From: DAOUAT01 sp964551735
GTDB taxonomy: Bacteria > Chloroflexota > Anaerolineae > CG2-30-64-16
Assembly: GCA_964551735.1 (NCBI GenBank)
Contig: CAZKEF010000070.1
Span: 1-20,436, forward strand
Length of the DNA: 20,436 nt
Direction of reading: 5' to 3'
Shown here: in pieces, positions 14,076 through 20,436 of the stretch
Layout: the number at the start of each line of letters is the position of its first letter
Numbering within the stretch: the first letter of the stretch is position 1
Notes under the pieces: generated by a model
What the model saw: only the letters and a program-made list of their open reading frames with translations
Databases searched by the model: none
What the model was told of the DNA's origin: nothing
Made by a program: the position numbers and the translations under genes

Positions 14076-14114
14076 GAGAGGGGGATGAAGGTTCGCCAAG
14101 CCGTAAACCTCTCG
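14075..14114 (+). promoter_or_regulatory. Possible alternative-fold leader before rpsD
   Basis: CGAGAGG at 14075-14081 is exactly complementary to CCTCTCG at 14108-14114. AGGTT at 14089-14093 is complementary to AACCT at 14106-14110, and the two pairings share the CCT and so exclude each other. The region lies 20-30 nt ahead of the TAGGAGG Shine-Dalgarno (14134-14140) of rpsD. In Bacillus, S4 represses its own message through such a leader. The same role here is inference, as I do not recognise the known S4-leader consensus. Confidence 0.35.
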
Positions 14115-14145
14115 GGAACGATGTTACATAGTATAGGAGGATCAA

Positions 14146-14781
14146 TTGGCACGGCACGTAGATCCGGTGTGCAAGCTCTGCCGCCGGGAAGGTATGAAGC
14201 TATTCTTGAAGGGCGAGCGCTGCTACTCGCCAAAGTGCGCTTTTGAAAAGCGCAATTATGCGCCCGGCATGCACGGTAAGAAGGGCTCTTTCCGCCACAA
14301 GGAATCTGACTTCGCCCGACAGCTGCGCGAAAAGCAGAAGGCGCGGCGCATTTACGGCATCCAGGAACGGCAGTTCCGTCGCTATTTCCGCAGCGCACTG
14401 CGCGTGAAGGGGATGACCGGTGTGACCTTGCTGCTGACGCTGGAGCGCCGCCTGGATAATGTCGTCTACCGCTTGGGCCTGGCGGACTCTCGGCCACAGG
14501 CGCGTCAATTGGTGCGCCATGGCCATTTCATGCTCAATGGGCGCAACCATGATGTGCCTTCCTATCTTGTTTCTTCTGGTGATGTGATTGAGGTGCGAGC
14601 GACCAGCCGGCAGAACGGCTATTTCAGGGGGCTTGCCGATCGCCTGGGCCAGCGCGCGCTGCCGACTTGGCTGGACTTTGATGAAAGCCGCATGGTTGGC
14701 CGGGTGGTTGCCATGCCTGATCGCCAGTCAGTAGAATTGCCGCTGAATGAGCAGTTGATCGTCGAGTACTACAGCCGCTAA
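14146..14781 (+). CDS. rpsD: 30S ribosomal protein S4, zinc-binding type (TTG start)
   Basis: 211 residues from TTG 14146, 5 nt after TAGGAGG. MARHVDPVCKLCRREGMKLF from this TTG is the normal S4 start, and no ATG is available nearby. S4 nucleates the 30S 5' domain and in many bacteria controls its own operon. Four cysteines (9, 12, 26, 31) make the N-terminal zinc knuckle seen in Thermus and Geobacillus S4. The S4 RNA-binding domain begins LERRLDNVVYRLGLADSR at 99-116 and is followed by QARQLVRHGHFMLNGR. The gene is bracketed by heptad-repeat elements in opposite orientation. Confidence 0.96.
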   Translation: MARHVDPVCKLCRREGMKLFLKGERCYSPKCAFEKRNYAPGMHGKKGSFRHKESDFARQLREKQKARRIYGIQERQFRRYFRSALRVKGMTGVTLLLTLERRLDNVVYRLGLADSRPQARQLVRHGHFMLNGRNHDVPSYLVSSGDVIEVRATSRQNGYFRGLADRLGQRALPTWLDFDESRMVGRVVAMPDRQSVELPLNEQLIVEYYSR

Positions 14782-14784
14782 GGT

Positions 14785-14863
14785 GATTGTGGATTGCCAA
14801 TTTCGGATTGCGGATTGAATCATCCTGTAATCCGAAATCCGCAATCTCAAATCCGCAATTGCG
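14785..14863. repeat. Heptad-repeat inverted arms, GGATT type, rpsD-rpoA spacer
   Basis: Five heptads make the left arm, 14785-14819 (GATTGTG, GATTGCC, AATTTCG, GATTGCG, GATTGAA). Five more make the right arm, 14829-14863 (AATCCGA, AATCCGC, AATCTCA, AATCCGC, AATTGCG). Aligning 14785-14816 with 14829-14860 gives a 32-position stem with about eight non-Watson-Crick positions and a 12-nt loop. It is the best-formed hairpin of the set. It ends against the rpoA Shine-Dalgarno (GGAAGGGGGG, 14863-14872). Confidence 0.88.
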
Positions 14864-14879
14864 GAAGGGGGGTACAACC

Positions 14880-15878
14880 TTGTTGAATTTCGTGCTGCCC
14901 AAAATCGAGCGTGAAGCAAGCGCGCGCAACTACGGGCGGTTTGTGATCGGTCCCTTGGAGAGCGGCTTTGGGATCACCCTAGGCAACGCCTTGCGGCGCG
15001 TGCTGCTATCGTCGCTTCCAGGTGCAGCTGTGACCTCGATTCGTATCAGCGGTGTCCATCATGAGTTCTCTTCGATTCCGAGTGTGCGGGAGGACACGAC
15101 CGCGCTGTTACTGAATATCAAGCAGTTGCGCTTGAAATCCGAGGTTGATGAGCCGATCCGTCTCCACGTAGATGTGCGTAGTGAAGGTCCGGTCACGGCC
15201 GGTGATCTGGTTTGCCCGCCTGAGGTTGAGATTGTCAATCCGGAACTGCTGTTGTTGACGGCTGATGCCTCGGACATGGACCTGGATATCGAGTTGACTG
15301 TGCAGCGCGGCCGCGGTTACTCGCCAGCCGAAGAGCGTGGTAAGCTGCCCCTGGGCGAAATCCCAGTGGATGCAATTTATAGCCCTGTGCGCAAGGTGAA
15401 CTACACGATCTCCCGCGCCCGCATCGGTCAGCAGACCAATTATGATCGCCTGGCATTGGAGATCTGGACTGACGGCACCATGGCACCTGAGGTTGCGTTA
15501 CGGGAGGCGTCTCGTCTGTTGGTGCGTCACCTGACGTTGATCGCCGGGGCGGATGTGTTGCCGGCTGAGCAAATGGCATTCGAGGGTGTCGGTGTGCCCA
15601 GCCGCATCTATGATGTGGCGATCGAGGAACTGGAACTGAGTGTTCGGGCGTATAACTGCCTTAAACGGGCCGGCATCACCAAGGTTGGTGAGGTTTTGGA
15701 ACGTTTGGAGAAGGGCGAGAATGAGATCCTGGCAATCCGTAACTTTGGCCGTAAATCCTTGAACGAGCTGGTGGAACGGCTGGAAGGCAAGGGGTTTTTG
15801 TCAGCGATTTCATATCAGCCCGGTAGCGTCGCCGACCTGGATGACGACGACGAAAGCGACGATGATGACATCGCTTAA
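14880..15878 (+). CDS. rpoA: DNA-directed RNA polymerase subunit alpha (TTG start)
   Basis: 332 residues from TTG 14880, about 7 nt after GGAAGGGGGG. The frame is open back to an ATG at 14787, but those 31 codons only translate the repeat hairpin, and alpha begins LNFVLPKIEREASARNYGRF. Alpha dimerises to nucleate core polymerase. The dimerisation/beta-contact motif GFGITLGNALRRVL is at 29-42. The C-terminal domain (about 245-315) reads LELSVRAYNCLKRAGI, then FGRKSLNELVERL, keeping the DNA- and activator-contact residues (Arg, Asn, Lys). The tail is strikingly acidic, DLDDDDESDDDDIA. Confidence 0.95.
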   Translation: MLNFVLPKIEREASARNYGRFVIGPLESGFGITLGNALRRVLLSSLPGAAVTSIRISGVHHEFSSIPSVREDTTALLLNIKQLRLKSEVDEPIRLHVDVRSEGPVTAGDLVCPPEVEIVNPELLLLTADASDMDLDIELTVQRGRGYSPAEERGKLPLGEIPVDAIYSPVRKVNYTISRARIGQQTNYDRLALEIWTDGTMAPEVALREASRLLVRHLTLIAGADVLPAEQMAFEGVGVPSRIYDVAIEELELSVRAYNCLKRAGITKVGEVLERLEKGENEILAIRNFGRKSLNELVERLEGKGFLSAISYQPGSVADLDDDDESDDDDIA

Positions 15879-15950
15879 TGACGCGTCCCGACTTGTGTGC
15901 TCGGAACAAGGCACGCAATGGGAACCGCTAGTAATTGGGGAGTTGTTCTA

Positions 15951-16400
15951 ATGAGACATGGGGTAGCAGGACGTAAACTGGGACGCAACACCAGCCAGCG
16001 CGAAGCCCTGTTGCGCGGCCTGATCACGGATTTGTTCCGGTATGACCGCATTAGCACCACTGAGGCGAAGGCCCGTTTCATGCGCGGTGATGCCGAGCAC
16101 TTGATCACGGTTGCCAAGCATGGGCTGGCTGAGGGTGGGAATAACGTTCACGCACATCGGCTGGCAGCTAAGGTCATCACGGATCCTGCCGTGACCAAGC
16201 GGCTGTTCGATGAGATCGCGCCGCGCTTCACGGAGCGGCCGGGCGGCTACACGCGCATCATCAAGGTTGGGCCGCGCTTGGGTGACGGCGCCGAGATGGT
16301 GGTGTTGGAGCTGGTCGAGAAAGGCACGCCGGCCGCCGAAACGAAAGATGCTAAGGGGAAAGACACTAAAGCCAAAGGCGCGGCGAAGGGCAAGAAGTAG
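15951..16400 (+). CDS. rplQ: 50S ribosomal protein L17 with basic C-terminal tail
   Basis: 149 residues from ATG 15951, 8 nt after GGGGAG. An in-frame TTG at 15897 lacks a ribosome binding site and conservation. L17 lies near the tunnel exit. The core starts MRHGVAGRKLGRNTSQREAL, then ISTTEAKARFMRGDAEHLIT and ending with GGYTRIIKVGPRLGDGAEMVVLEL. The usual length is about 115-130. The extra 24 residues (126-149) form a low-complexity Lys/Ala/Gly tail. It closes the alpha cluster, as in most bacteria. Confidence 0.96.
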   Translation: MRHGVAGRKLGRNTSQREALLRGLITDLFRYDRISTTEAKARFMRGDAEHLITVAKHGLAEGGNNVHAHRLAAKVITDPAVTKRLFDEIAPRFTERPGGYTRIIKVGPRLGDGAEMVVLELVEKGTPAAETKDAKGKDTKAKGAAKGKK

Positions 16401-16410
16401 GTGAGTTATG

Positions 16411-16426
16411 CGTCCCTGCAGGGACG
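16411..16426. repeat. Perfect 16-bp palindrome between rplQ and truA
   Basis: CGTCCCTGCAGGGACG is fully self-complementary and lies 10 nt after the rplQ stop. With no loop it is more like a protein-binding palindrome than a hairpin, though it could form a short cruciform. A second pair, GGCAGGC (16447-16453) and GCCTGCC (16486-16492), encloses the likely truA start at 16475. No function is recognised. Confidence 0.6.
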
Positions 16427-16474
16427 TATGCCCCCGTCGTGTGTGGGGCAGGCACTTTCACAGGTTGCAGGGAT

Positions 16475-17236
16475 ATGCAGGTTGAGCCTGCCGATGGCTG
16501 CTGCCCTGTTCGGGCTACGGTGGCCTATGATGGCACTGACTTCCTCGGGTTTCAGTGGCAGGCACAAGGTCGCACGGTTCAAGGCGTCTTGGAGGCGGCC
16601 CTGGCGCAGATTACCCAGATGCCAACCCGAGTGATCGGTTCGGGCCGCACGGATGCCGGGGTGCATGCCTTGGGCCAGGTGATCGGCTTTCGCCCGGCAT
16701 GGCGTCACGAGCTGGCCGATCTGCAGCGTGCGCTGAACGCTGTGTTGCCGCAGGATGTGGTTGTGTCGGCGTTGGGGCCGGCAGAGCCCGGCTGGCATCC
16801 TCGGTTCAGCGCCGTGCGCCGGCACTATCGGTACAATGTGCTGAACCAGGCGCTGCGCTCACCGCTGGACCGGCGCTACGCACATCTGGCGCCGCAGCCA
16901 CTGCGGCTGGACGCGTTGCAGTCGGCAGCCGAAGCCCTGGTGGGCAAGCATGATTTCGCCAGCTTTGGTCGGCCGATGCAGCCTGCTGAGACGACCGTGC
17001 GTTGCGTGTTCAGCGCCACCTGGCAGCAGGAAGGCCCCCGCTTCACCTTCGATGTGGTGGGAAATGCCTTCTTGCGAGGCATGGTGCGGGCGCTGGTGGG
17101 CAGCATGTTGCAGGTGGGAGCGGGCGCTTGGCCGGTCGAGCAGATCGCCCAAGTGTTGGGCGCACGAAATCGAGCCCTGGCAGCACCGCCGGCTCCTGCC
17201 TGTGGTTTGTGCTTGATGCAAGTTGATTACGAATGA
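16475..17236 (+). CDS. truA: tRNA pseudouridine synthase A
   Basis: 253 residues from ATG 16475, or 265 from GTG 16439. The ATG is preferred because TruA conservation starts near VRATVAYDGTDFLGFQWQ, but its Shine-Dalgarno (GCAGGG) is only about 2 nt away, so the start is uncertain. The enzyme makes pseudouridines at positions 38-40 of the tRNA anticodon arm. The catalytic Asp is in GSGRTDAGVHALGQ (Asp60). The FSAVRRHYRYNVLN segment and the C-terminal block FLRGMVRALVGSML are typical. truA after rplQ and before rplM-rpsI is a common order. The stop is 16 nt before rplM. Confidence 0.94.
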   Translation: MQVEPADGCCPVRATVAYDGTDFLGFQWQAQGRTVQGVLEAALAQITQMPTRVIGSGRTDAGVHALGQVIGFRPAWRHELADLQRALNAVLPQDVVVSALGPAEPGWHPRFSAVRRHYRYNVLNQALRSPLDRRYAHLAPQPLRLDALQSAAEALVGKHDFASFGRPMQPAETTVRCVFSATWQQEGPRFTFDVVGNAFLRGMVRALVGSMLQVGAGAWPVEQIAQVLGARNRALAAPPAPACGLCLMQVDYE

Positions 17237-17252
17237 ATGGAGCAAGACCAAC

Positions 17253-17690
17253 GTGAGAACGTATTACGCTACTGCCAAGGATGCTGAGGCAAGCCGCGAG
17301 TGGTACGTGGTGGATGCCACGGGCCAAACCCTCGGCCGCCTGGCCACCCAGATCGCCAATGTCCTGAAGGGCAAGCACAAGCCGATCTACACGCCGGGCA
17401 TGGATTGCGGCGACTTTGTCATCGTTGTCAACGCTGAGAAGGTCAAGGTGACCGGTCGCAAGCTGGACCAGGAGTTTTTCTACAGCTACTCCGGCTACCC
17501 CAGCGGCCTGACGGCTATCAGCTTGCGCGACCAGCTCAAGAATCACCCCGAGCGGGTGATCCAGGCTGCGGTTCTGGGCATGTTGAACCGCAACCGCCTG
17601 CGCCGCCAGTTGATCAAGAAACTCAAGGTTTACGCCGGGTCGGAGCATCCGCACCAGGCCCAGCAGCCCAAACCGTTCCCGCATGCGTAA
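17253..17690 (+). CDS. rplM: 50S ribosomal protein L13 (GTG start)
   Basis: 145 residues from GTG 17253, about 10 nt after GGAG at 17239-17242. An in-frame ATT or ATG region upstream overlaps truA and lacks conservation. L13 assembles early on 23S rRNA. It starts MRTYYATAKDAEASREWYVV, then DATGQTLGRLAT at 21-32 and KHKPIYTPGMDCGDFVIVVN at 41-60. GMLNRNRLRRQLIKKLKVY leads to the usual SEHPHQAQQP end. It is followed by rpsI after 13 nt, the conserved L13-S9 pair. Confidence 0.95.
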   Translation: MRTYYATAKDAEASREWYVVDATGQTLGRLATQIANVLKGKHKPIYTPGMDCGDFVIVVNAEKVKVTGRKLDQEFFYSYSGYPSGLTAISLRDQLKNHPERVIQAAVLGMLNRNRLRRQLIKKLKVYAGSEHPHQAQQPKPFPHA

Positions 17691-17703
17691 GAGGAGAAGA
17701 TAG

Positions 17704-18096
17704 ATGTCTGCACGGTATTATGAGGCGGTAGGTCGCCGCAAGACCAGTTCGGCGCGGGTGCGGCTGTATCCGGGTACTGGCACGATTATGGTGAACGAAC
17801 GGCCGGCAGAGGAGTACTTTCCGCGCGCGACCGATATGTTGGCCATTACCCGGCCGCTGCAAATGACCGATATGGCTAACGCCTTCAATATCAGCATCCA
17901 TGTGGAAGGCGGTGGCCTGACGGGTCAGGCTGGCGCTGCCGTACAGGGGATCGCCCGCGCGCTGTGCGTTGCCGATGAGAACCTGCGGCCGGTGCTGAAG
18001 AAGAACGGCTTCCTGGCTCGGGACGCCCGCGCTAAGGAACGCAAGAAGTTCGGTCTGAAGCGCGCGCGCAAGGCCCCGCAGTACACCAAGCGCTAA
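17704..18096 (+). CDS. rpsI: 30S ribosomal protein S9
   Basis: 130 residues, the standard length. S9's C-terminal tail reaches P-site tRNA. Recognised by the start YYEAVGRRKTSSARVRLYPG, the core GGGLTGQAGAAVQGIARAL, and the end KKFGLKRARKAPQYTKR, whose final Lys-Arg is the tRNA-contacting terminus. The ATG follows AAGAGGAGAAGATAG. It is the last ribosomal gene of the window. A degenerate repeat hairpin lies in the 110-nt spacer after it. Confidence 0.97.
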   Translation: MSARYYEAVGRRKTSSARVRLYPGTGTIMVNERPAEEYFPRATDMLAITRPLQMTDMANAFNISIHVEGGGLTGQAGAAVQGIARALCVADENLRPVLKKNGFLARDARAKERKKFGLKRARKAPQYTKR

Positions 18097-18119
18097 CGTA
18101 CTGCGTGTTTCATCCTGCG

Positions 18120-18176
18120 TAATTCGTATTGCGGGTCTCGGAATGGCAAAGGCGCCGTTTCAGGATCCGCAATACG
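18120..18176. repeat. Degenerate heptad hairpin behind rpsI
   Basis: CGTATTGCGGGTC (18125-18137) pairs with GATCCGCAATACG (18164-18176) over 13 positions, with one G-U pair and a 26-nt loop. Heptads TAATTCG, TATTGCG and, opposite, GGATCCG, CAATACG keep the 7-nt phase. It may mark the end of the ribosomal transcription unit, but there is no T-run after the stem. It resembles the five elements within the operon but has fewer repeat units. Confidence 0.6.
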
Positions 18177-18206
18177 TCGTTAAGGCGGCGAGAATGGGAG
18201 GCCGAG

Positions 18207-18761
18207 ATGGGAAACGCACGGTTAAGCGATCGCCCTGAACGCACAGCGATCCGGGTCGGCATTTTGACGGTCAGTGATCGCTGCGCGCGGGGGGAACGGC
18301 AAGATGTCAGCGGGCCTGTGCTGGCGCGCGCTGTGGCCGCAAGGTGGCCAGCCGGAGACGCAGCGCCGGGGGCGGAAGTTGGGGAGACGGCCGTCGTGCC
18401 CGATGACCGGCCACTGATTGCGGCAACGCTGCGCCGGTGGGCCGACGAGGTGGGCCTCGACCTGATCCTGACCACCGGTGGCACCGGTTTTGCGCCGCGA
18501 GACGTGACGCCGGAAGCGACCGGGGACGTGGTCGAGCGCTTGGCGCCCGGCCTGGCCGAGGCGATGCGGGCTGATAGCCTGCGTATGACGCCACACGCAG
18601 TGCTCAGCCGGGCGGTGGCCGGCATCCGAGGCCGGACCTTGATCATCAACCTGCCTGGCAGCCCCAAGGGTGCGGTGGAGAACCTGGGGGCTGTGCTGCC
18701 GGTGCTGCCGCATGCCATCGAGCTCTTGCGCGAGGCGCCGGACGCGGAACAACATCATTGA
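18207..18761 (+). CDS. Molybdopterin adenylyltransferase, MogA/MoaB family
   Basis: 184 residues from ATG 18207, 6 nt after GGGAGG. An earlier in-frame start (18129) would only translate the repeat region. The family activates molybdopterin by adenylylation before molybdate insertion, though MoaB-type members can be inactive. The hallmarks are LTVSDRCARGERQDVSGP at 20-37, the MPT/nucleotide loop TTGGTGFAPRDVTPEAT at 89-105 and PGSPKGAVENL at 150-160. It is not a two-domain MoeA fusion. No other cofactor gene is adjacent, so its presence at the end of a ribosomal operon is positional, not functional. MogA and MoaB cannot be told apart here. Confidence 0.9.
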   Translation: MGNARLSDRPERTAIRVGILTVSDRCARGERQDVSGPVLARAVAARWPAGDAAPGAEVGETAVVPDDRPLIAATLRRWADEVGLDLILTTGGTGFAPRDVTPEATGDVVERLAPGLAEAMRADSLRMTPHAVLSRAVAGIRGRTLIINLPGSPKGAVENLGAVLPVLPHAIELLREAPDAEQHH

Positions 18762-18764
18762 GAC

Positions 18765-18787
18765 GTGGGGGGATTCCCTTACCCCAC
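18765..18787. terminator. Possible convergent stem-loop, mog / GHL10 gene
   Basis: GTGGGG (18765-18770) and CCCCAC (18782-18787) form a 6-bp stem with an 11-nt loop spanning the end of the minus-strand gene. mog (+) and the hydrolase gene (-) converge with only 17 nt between their stops. A shared terminator is expected here, but the stem is short and no T-run follows on either strand, so the call is weak. Confidence 0.3.
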
Positions 18788-19981
18788 TGGCGGCTGCGCA
18801 GGTTCCCAAAACGGGCCGAAGGCGAAGGCATCCCAATAGTCACACTTATCCACGGCGCTGGCTGACCACAGTGTAACCCCTTTTGCGCCGAGCGCACGGG
18901 CGTGCGCGATGCGATCTACGATTCGCTCGAACGGGATCAGCCCGGCACCTATCCCTAACCACACCTGCCGGTTACCCTGTATAGCTACGTGATCCTCGGC
19001 AAGCACCTGCCATTTTCCTGCATCCTCGTTGAAGGTTGTGCCGTAAATCATGGGCGCCAGAGCGTCCACCCATCCCTCCTGCAGCCAGCGGTGTGAATCC
19101 TGAAAGTAGTCGTGGTAACCTTGCGAGGTAGGAAAGTTCATGGCCGCGGTCTTTTTGTAGGTGAACCACACCGCCGCGCTCACTAACGCCGCCGGCCGCA
19201 GTGCCTTGATACTTGCATAGGCCGCGGCCACCCAGGCGGAGATGACGCCACGCTGCCAATCAGCCTGGGCCACAGGCAGATCGACGGCCTGCCAGCGCAA
19301 CAACGTTTCGGGATCGACCGAGAACTGGCGGCCAGGGTAGCGGATGCGATCGAAGTGTACGCCGTCCACGGGGTAGCGCCGCACAATATCGCGCACCACG
19401 GCCAGGGTGTGTTCGTGGACGCGCATGACGCCGGGGCTGGCCCAGATGTATTCCTGGCAGGGCACGGTCTCGGACGGGGTGTCACCCATCGGGGCCGGGC
19501 CGTTCGCCGTGGTCGTATGCGGTCGCCAGCCGAGGTCATAGTATGGCGGCTCGGCGCGATACAGACCCAGTGACCAGTACGGGTGCGCCGGCGTGGTGTG
19601 AGGCGGCGCACCTCGGCCGCATTCCCAGACCGGGTAGACGTTGAGATAGGCATGAAGCTGAACGCCGCGACTGTGCGCGGTCTCGATGGCGACGGCCAAT
19701 GGGTCCCAGCCGGGGTCAACGCCCAGATCAGCGGTCTTGGAGCTGGTCAAGCGGTAGGACCATGGCTCAAGCCACGGGGTGTAGTAGGCGTCCGCCGTGG
19801 CGCGCACCTGGAAAAAGACTATGTTGAAGCCTGCGTCTGCAGCGCGGTTGATCAGGTAAGTCAGCCGATCCTGTTTCAGCGGCGGGCTGCCCCAGTCGAA
19901 GCGCGAGATCCACAACGCGCGGGCTTCTTGTACCGGCGTGTTGCCGCGGGTCGGCCCGCCCCAGCTTGTCGCAGTTGGCAT
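18779..19981 (-). CDS. GHL10-like (DUF187) glycoside hydrolase
   Basis: 400 residues from the ATG at 19981-19979, preceded by TAGGGAC on the minus strand. It has the glycoside-hydrolase-like GHL10 (DUF187) TIM-barrel features: ARALWISRFDW near 20-30, AGFNIVFFQVRATADAYY (50-67) and VDGVHFDRIRYP at 205-216, where Asp211 is a candidate active-site acid. The best-studied relative, E. coli DigH, cleaves peptidoglycan glycans stripped of peptides. Unlike DigH, no signal peptide or lipobox is visible, and the N-terminus is polar. It lies 7 nt downstream of a PIG-L-type gene, so the two look like an operon. The substrate is unknown. Confidence 0.75.
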   Translation of the reverse strand: MPTATSWGGPTRGNTPVQEARALWISRFDWGSPPLKQDRLTYLINRAADAGFNIVFFQVRATADAYYTPWLEPWSYRLTSSKTADLGVDPGWDPLAVAIETAHSRGVQLHAYLNVYPVWECGRGAPPHTTPAHPYWSLGLYRAEPPYYDLGWRPHTTTANGPAPMGDTPSETVPCQEYIWASPGVMRVHEHTLAVVRDIVRRYPVDGVHFDRIRYPGRQFSVDPETLLRWQAVDLPVAQADWQRGVISAWVAAAYASIKALRPAALVSAAVWFTYKKTAAMNFPTSQGYHDYFQDSHRWLQEGWVDALAPMIYGTTFNEDAGKWQVLAEDHVAIQGNRQVWLGIGAGLIPFERIVDRIAHARALGAKGVTLWSASAVDKCDYWDAFAFGPFWEPAQPPVG

Positions 19982-19988
19982 CTTGTCC

Positions 19989-20436
19989 CTACCACACCCG
20001 CATCGGATGAAACGCCTCGGCGTATTCCAGCCCGCAGCATTTGCCGGTCTCGTGATTCCACTCGGCCAGCCACTGCAACGCCTCCTCGCGCTGACCGAAC
20101 TGGCTGACGTGGCAGCGGGTGGCCGCCAGCTTCTTGGACCAGGCCCCGGAGATATCCACGGTGATCTCCCCCTCGCGGTTGCTGCCGCCGAAGAAGAAAA
20201 AGCGCTTTACATCGGCCACCTTGACGCCATCCGCCAGCTGTTCGGGATGGTAGAGTTCCATCTTGGATGGCATGTAGGCATCCACGGCCGCGCGGCCAGA
20301 GGCCGTGTGGTCGGGATGCGCCTGGCCACCCCAGGCCGGATCGAAGGTGAAGACGGTGTCGGGCTGCCAGCGGCGGTAGATGTGCGCCACCTCGGCGCGC
20401 AACGCCAGGTCGGCCACCAGCTCGCCGTCGTGATGC
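19989..20436 (-). CDS. PIG-L/LmbE-family deacetylase, partial (5' end outside window)
   Basis: The frame runs from the window edge to a TAG at 19991-19989 and covers about 148 C-terminal codons. PIG-L/LmbE enzymes are zinc hydrolases that remove N-acetyl groups from GlcNAc-type substrates. The visible part has HHDGELVADLALRAEVAHIY at the edge, then PDTVFTFDPAWGGQAHPDH, whose HPDH is the C-terminal metal/substrate motif, and the typical end GLEYAEAFHP. The N-terminal HPDD-type metal motif lies beyond the window. The substrate cannot be told: thiol precursors, lipid sugars or wall glycans are all possible. Confidence 0.85.
   Translation of the reverse strand, partial: HHDGELVADLALRAEVAHIYRRWQPDTVFTFDPAWGGQAHPDHTASGRAAVDAYMPSKMELYHPEQLADGVKVADVKRFFFFGGSNREGEITVDISGAWSKKLAATRCHVSQFGQREEALQWLAEWNHETGKCCGLEYAEAFHPMRVW

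Noticed and set aside
59..14863. Reading the heptad stem-loops as intrinsic terminators
   Set aside because: No T-run follows any of the stems, and essential genes downstream would be cut off.
14787..14879. N-terminal extension of rpoA from ATG 14787
   Set aside because: It only translates the heptad hairpin and lacks a ribosome binding site. The TTG at 14880 matches the family start.

Overview
The window is one long, almost uninterrupted bacterial ribosomal-protein super-operon on the + strand: the end of tuf, then the S10, spc and alpha clusters fused head to tail, followed by truA, rplM-rpsI and a MogA/MoaB-type gene. Two unrelated minus-strand genes converge on it at the right edge. The GC-rich sequence, the zinc-binding forms of S4, S14, L36 and L24, the secY-adk-map order, and the truA-rplM-rpsI tail after rplQ suggest a Chloroflexota-like bacterium. 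That placement is inference from family knowledge, not from a search.

Layout: tuf C-terminus (1-56); S10 cluster rpsJ-rplC-rplD-rplW-rplB-rpsS-rplV-rpsC-rplP-rpmC-rpsQ (135-5487); spc cluster rplN-rplX-rplE-rpsN-rpsH-rplF-rplR-rpsE-rpmD-rplO-secY-adk-map-rpmJ (5503-13110), with no infA between map and rpmJ; alpha cluster rpsM-rpsK-rpsD-rpoA-rplQ (13179-16400); truA, rplM and rpsI (16475-18096); mog (18207-18761). On the minus strand a PIG-L-type deacetylase, cut by the window edge, is followed after 7 nt by a GHL10-like glycoside hydrolase (20436 down to 18779). Together the + strand genes supply most of the small and large subunit proteins, the alpha subunit of RNA polymerase, the SecY translocon pore, adenylate kinase and methionine aminopeptidase.

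The genes are conventional. The unusual structure lies in the spacers. Six of them, each beginning right behind a stop codon (tuf, rpsJ, rpsC, rpsK, rpsD and, more degenerate, rpsI), carry phased 7-nt repeats with a GGATT or AGGTT core, arranged as two opposing arms that can fold into long stem-loops ahead of the next gene. The copies flanking rpsD share a 24-nt exact inverted match, and the copies after rpsJ and rpsC share a 20-nt exact direct match. Several other spacers (before rplB, rplV, secY, rpmJ, rpsM, rpsD) hold hairpins that could be ribosomal-protein leaders. Three major genes (rpsC, rpsD, rpoA) start with TTG. I see no CRISPR array, RNA gene, insertion sequence or defence system.
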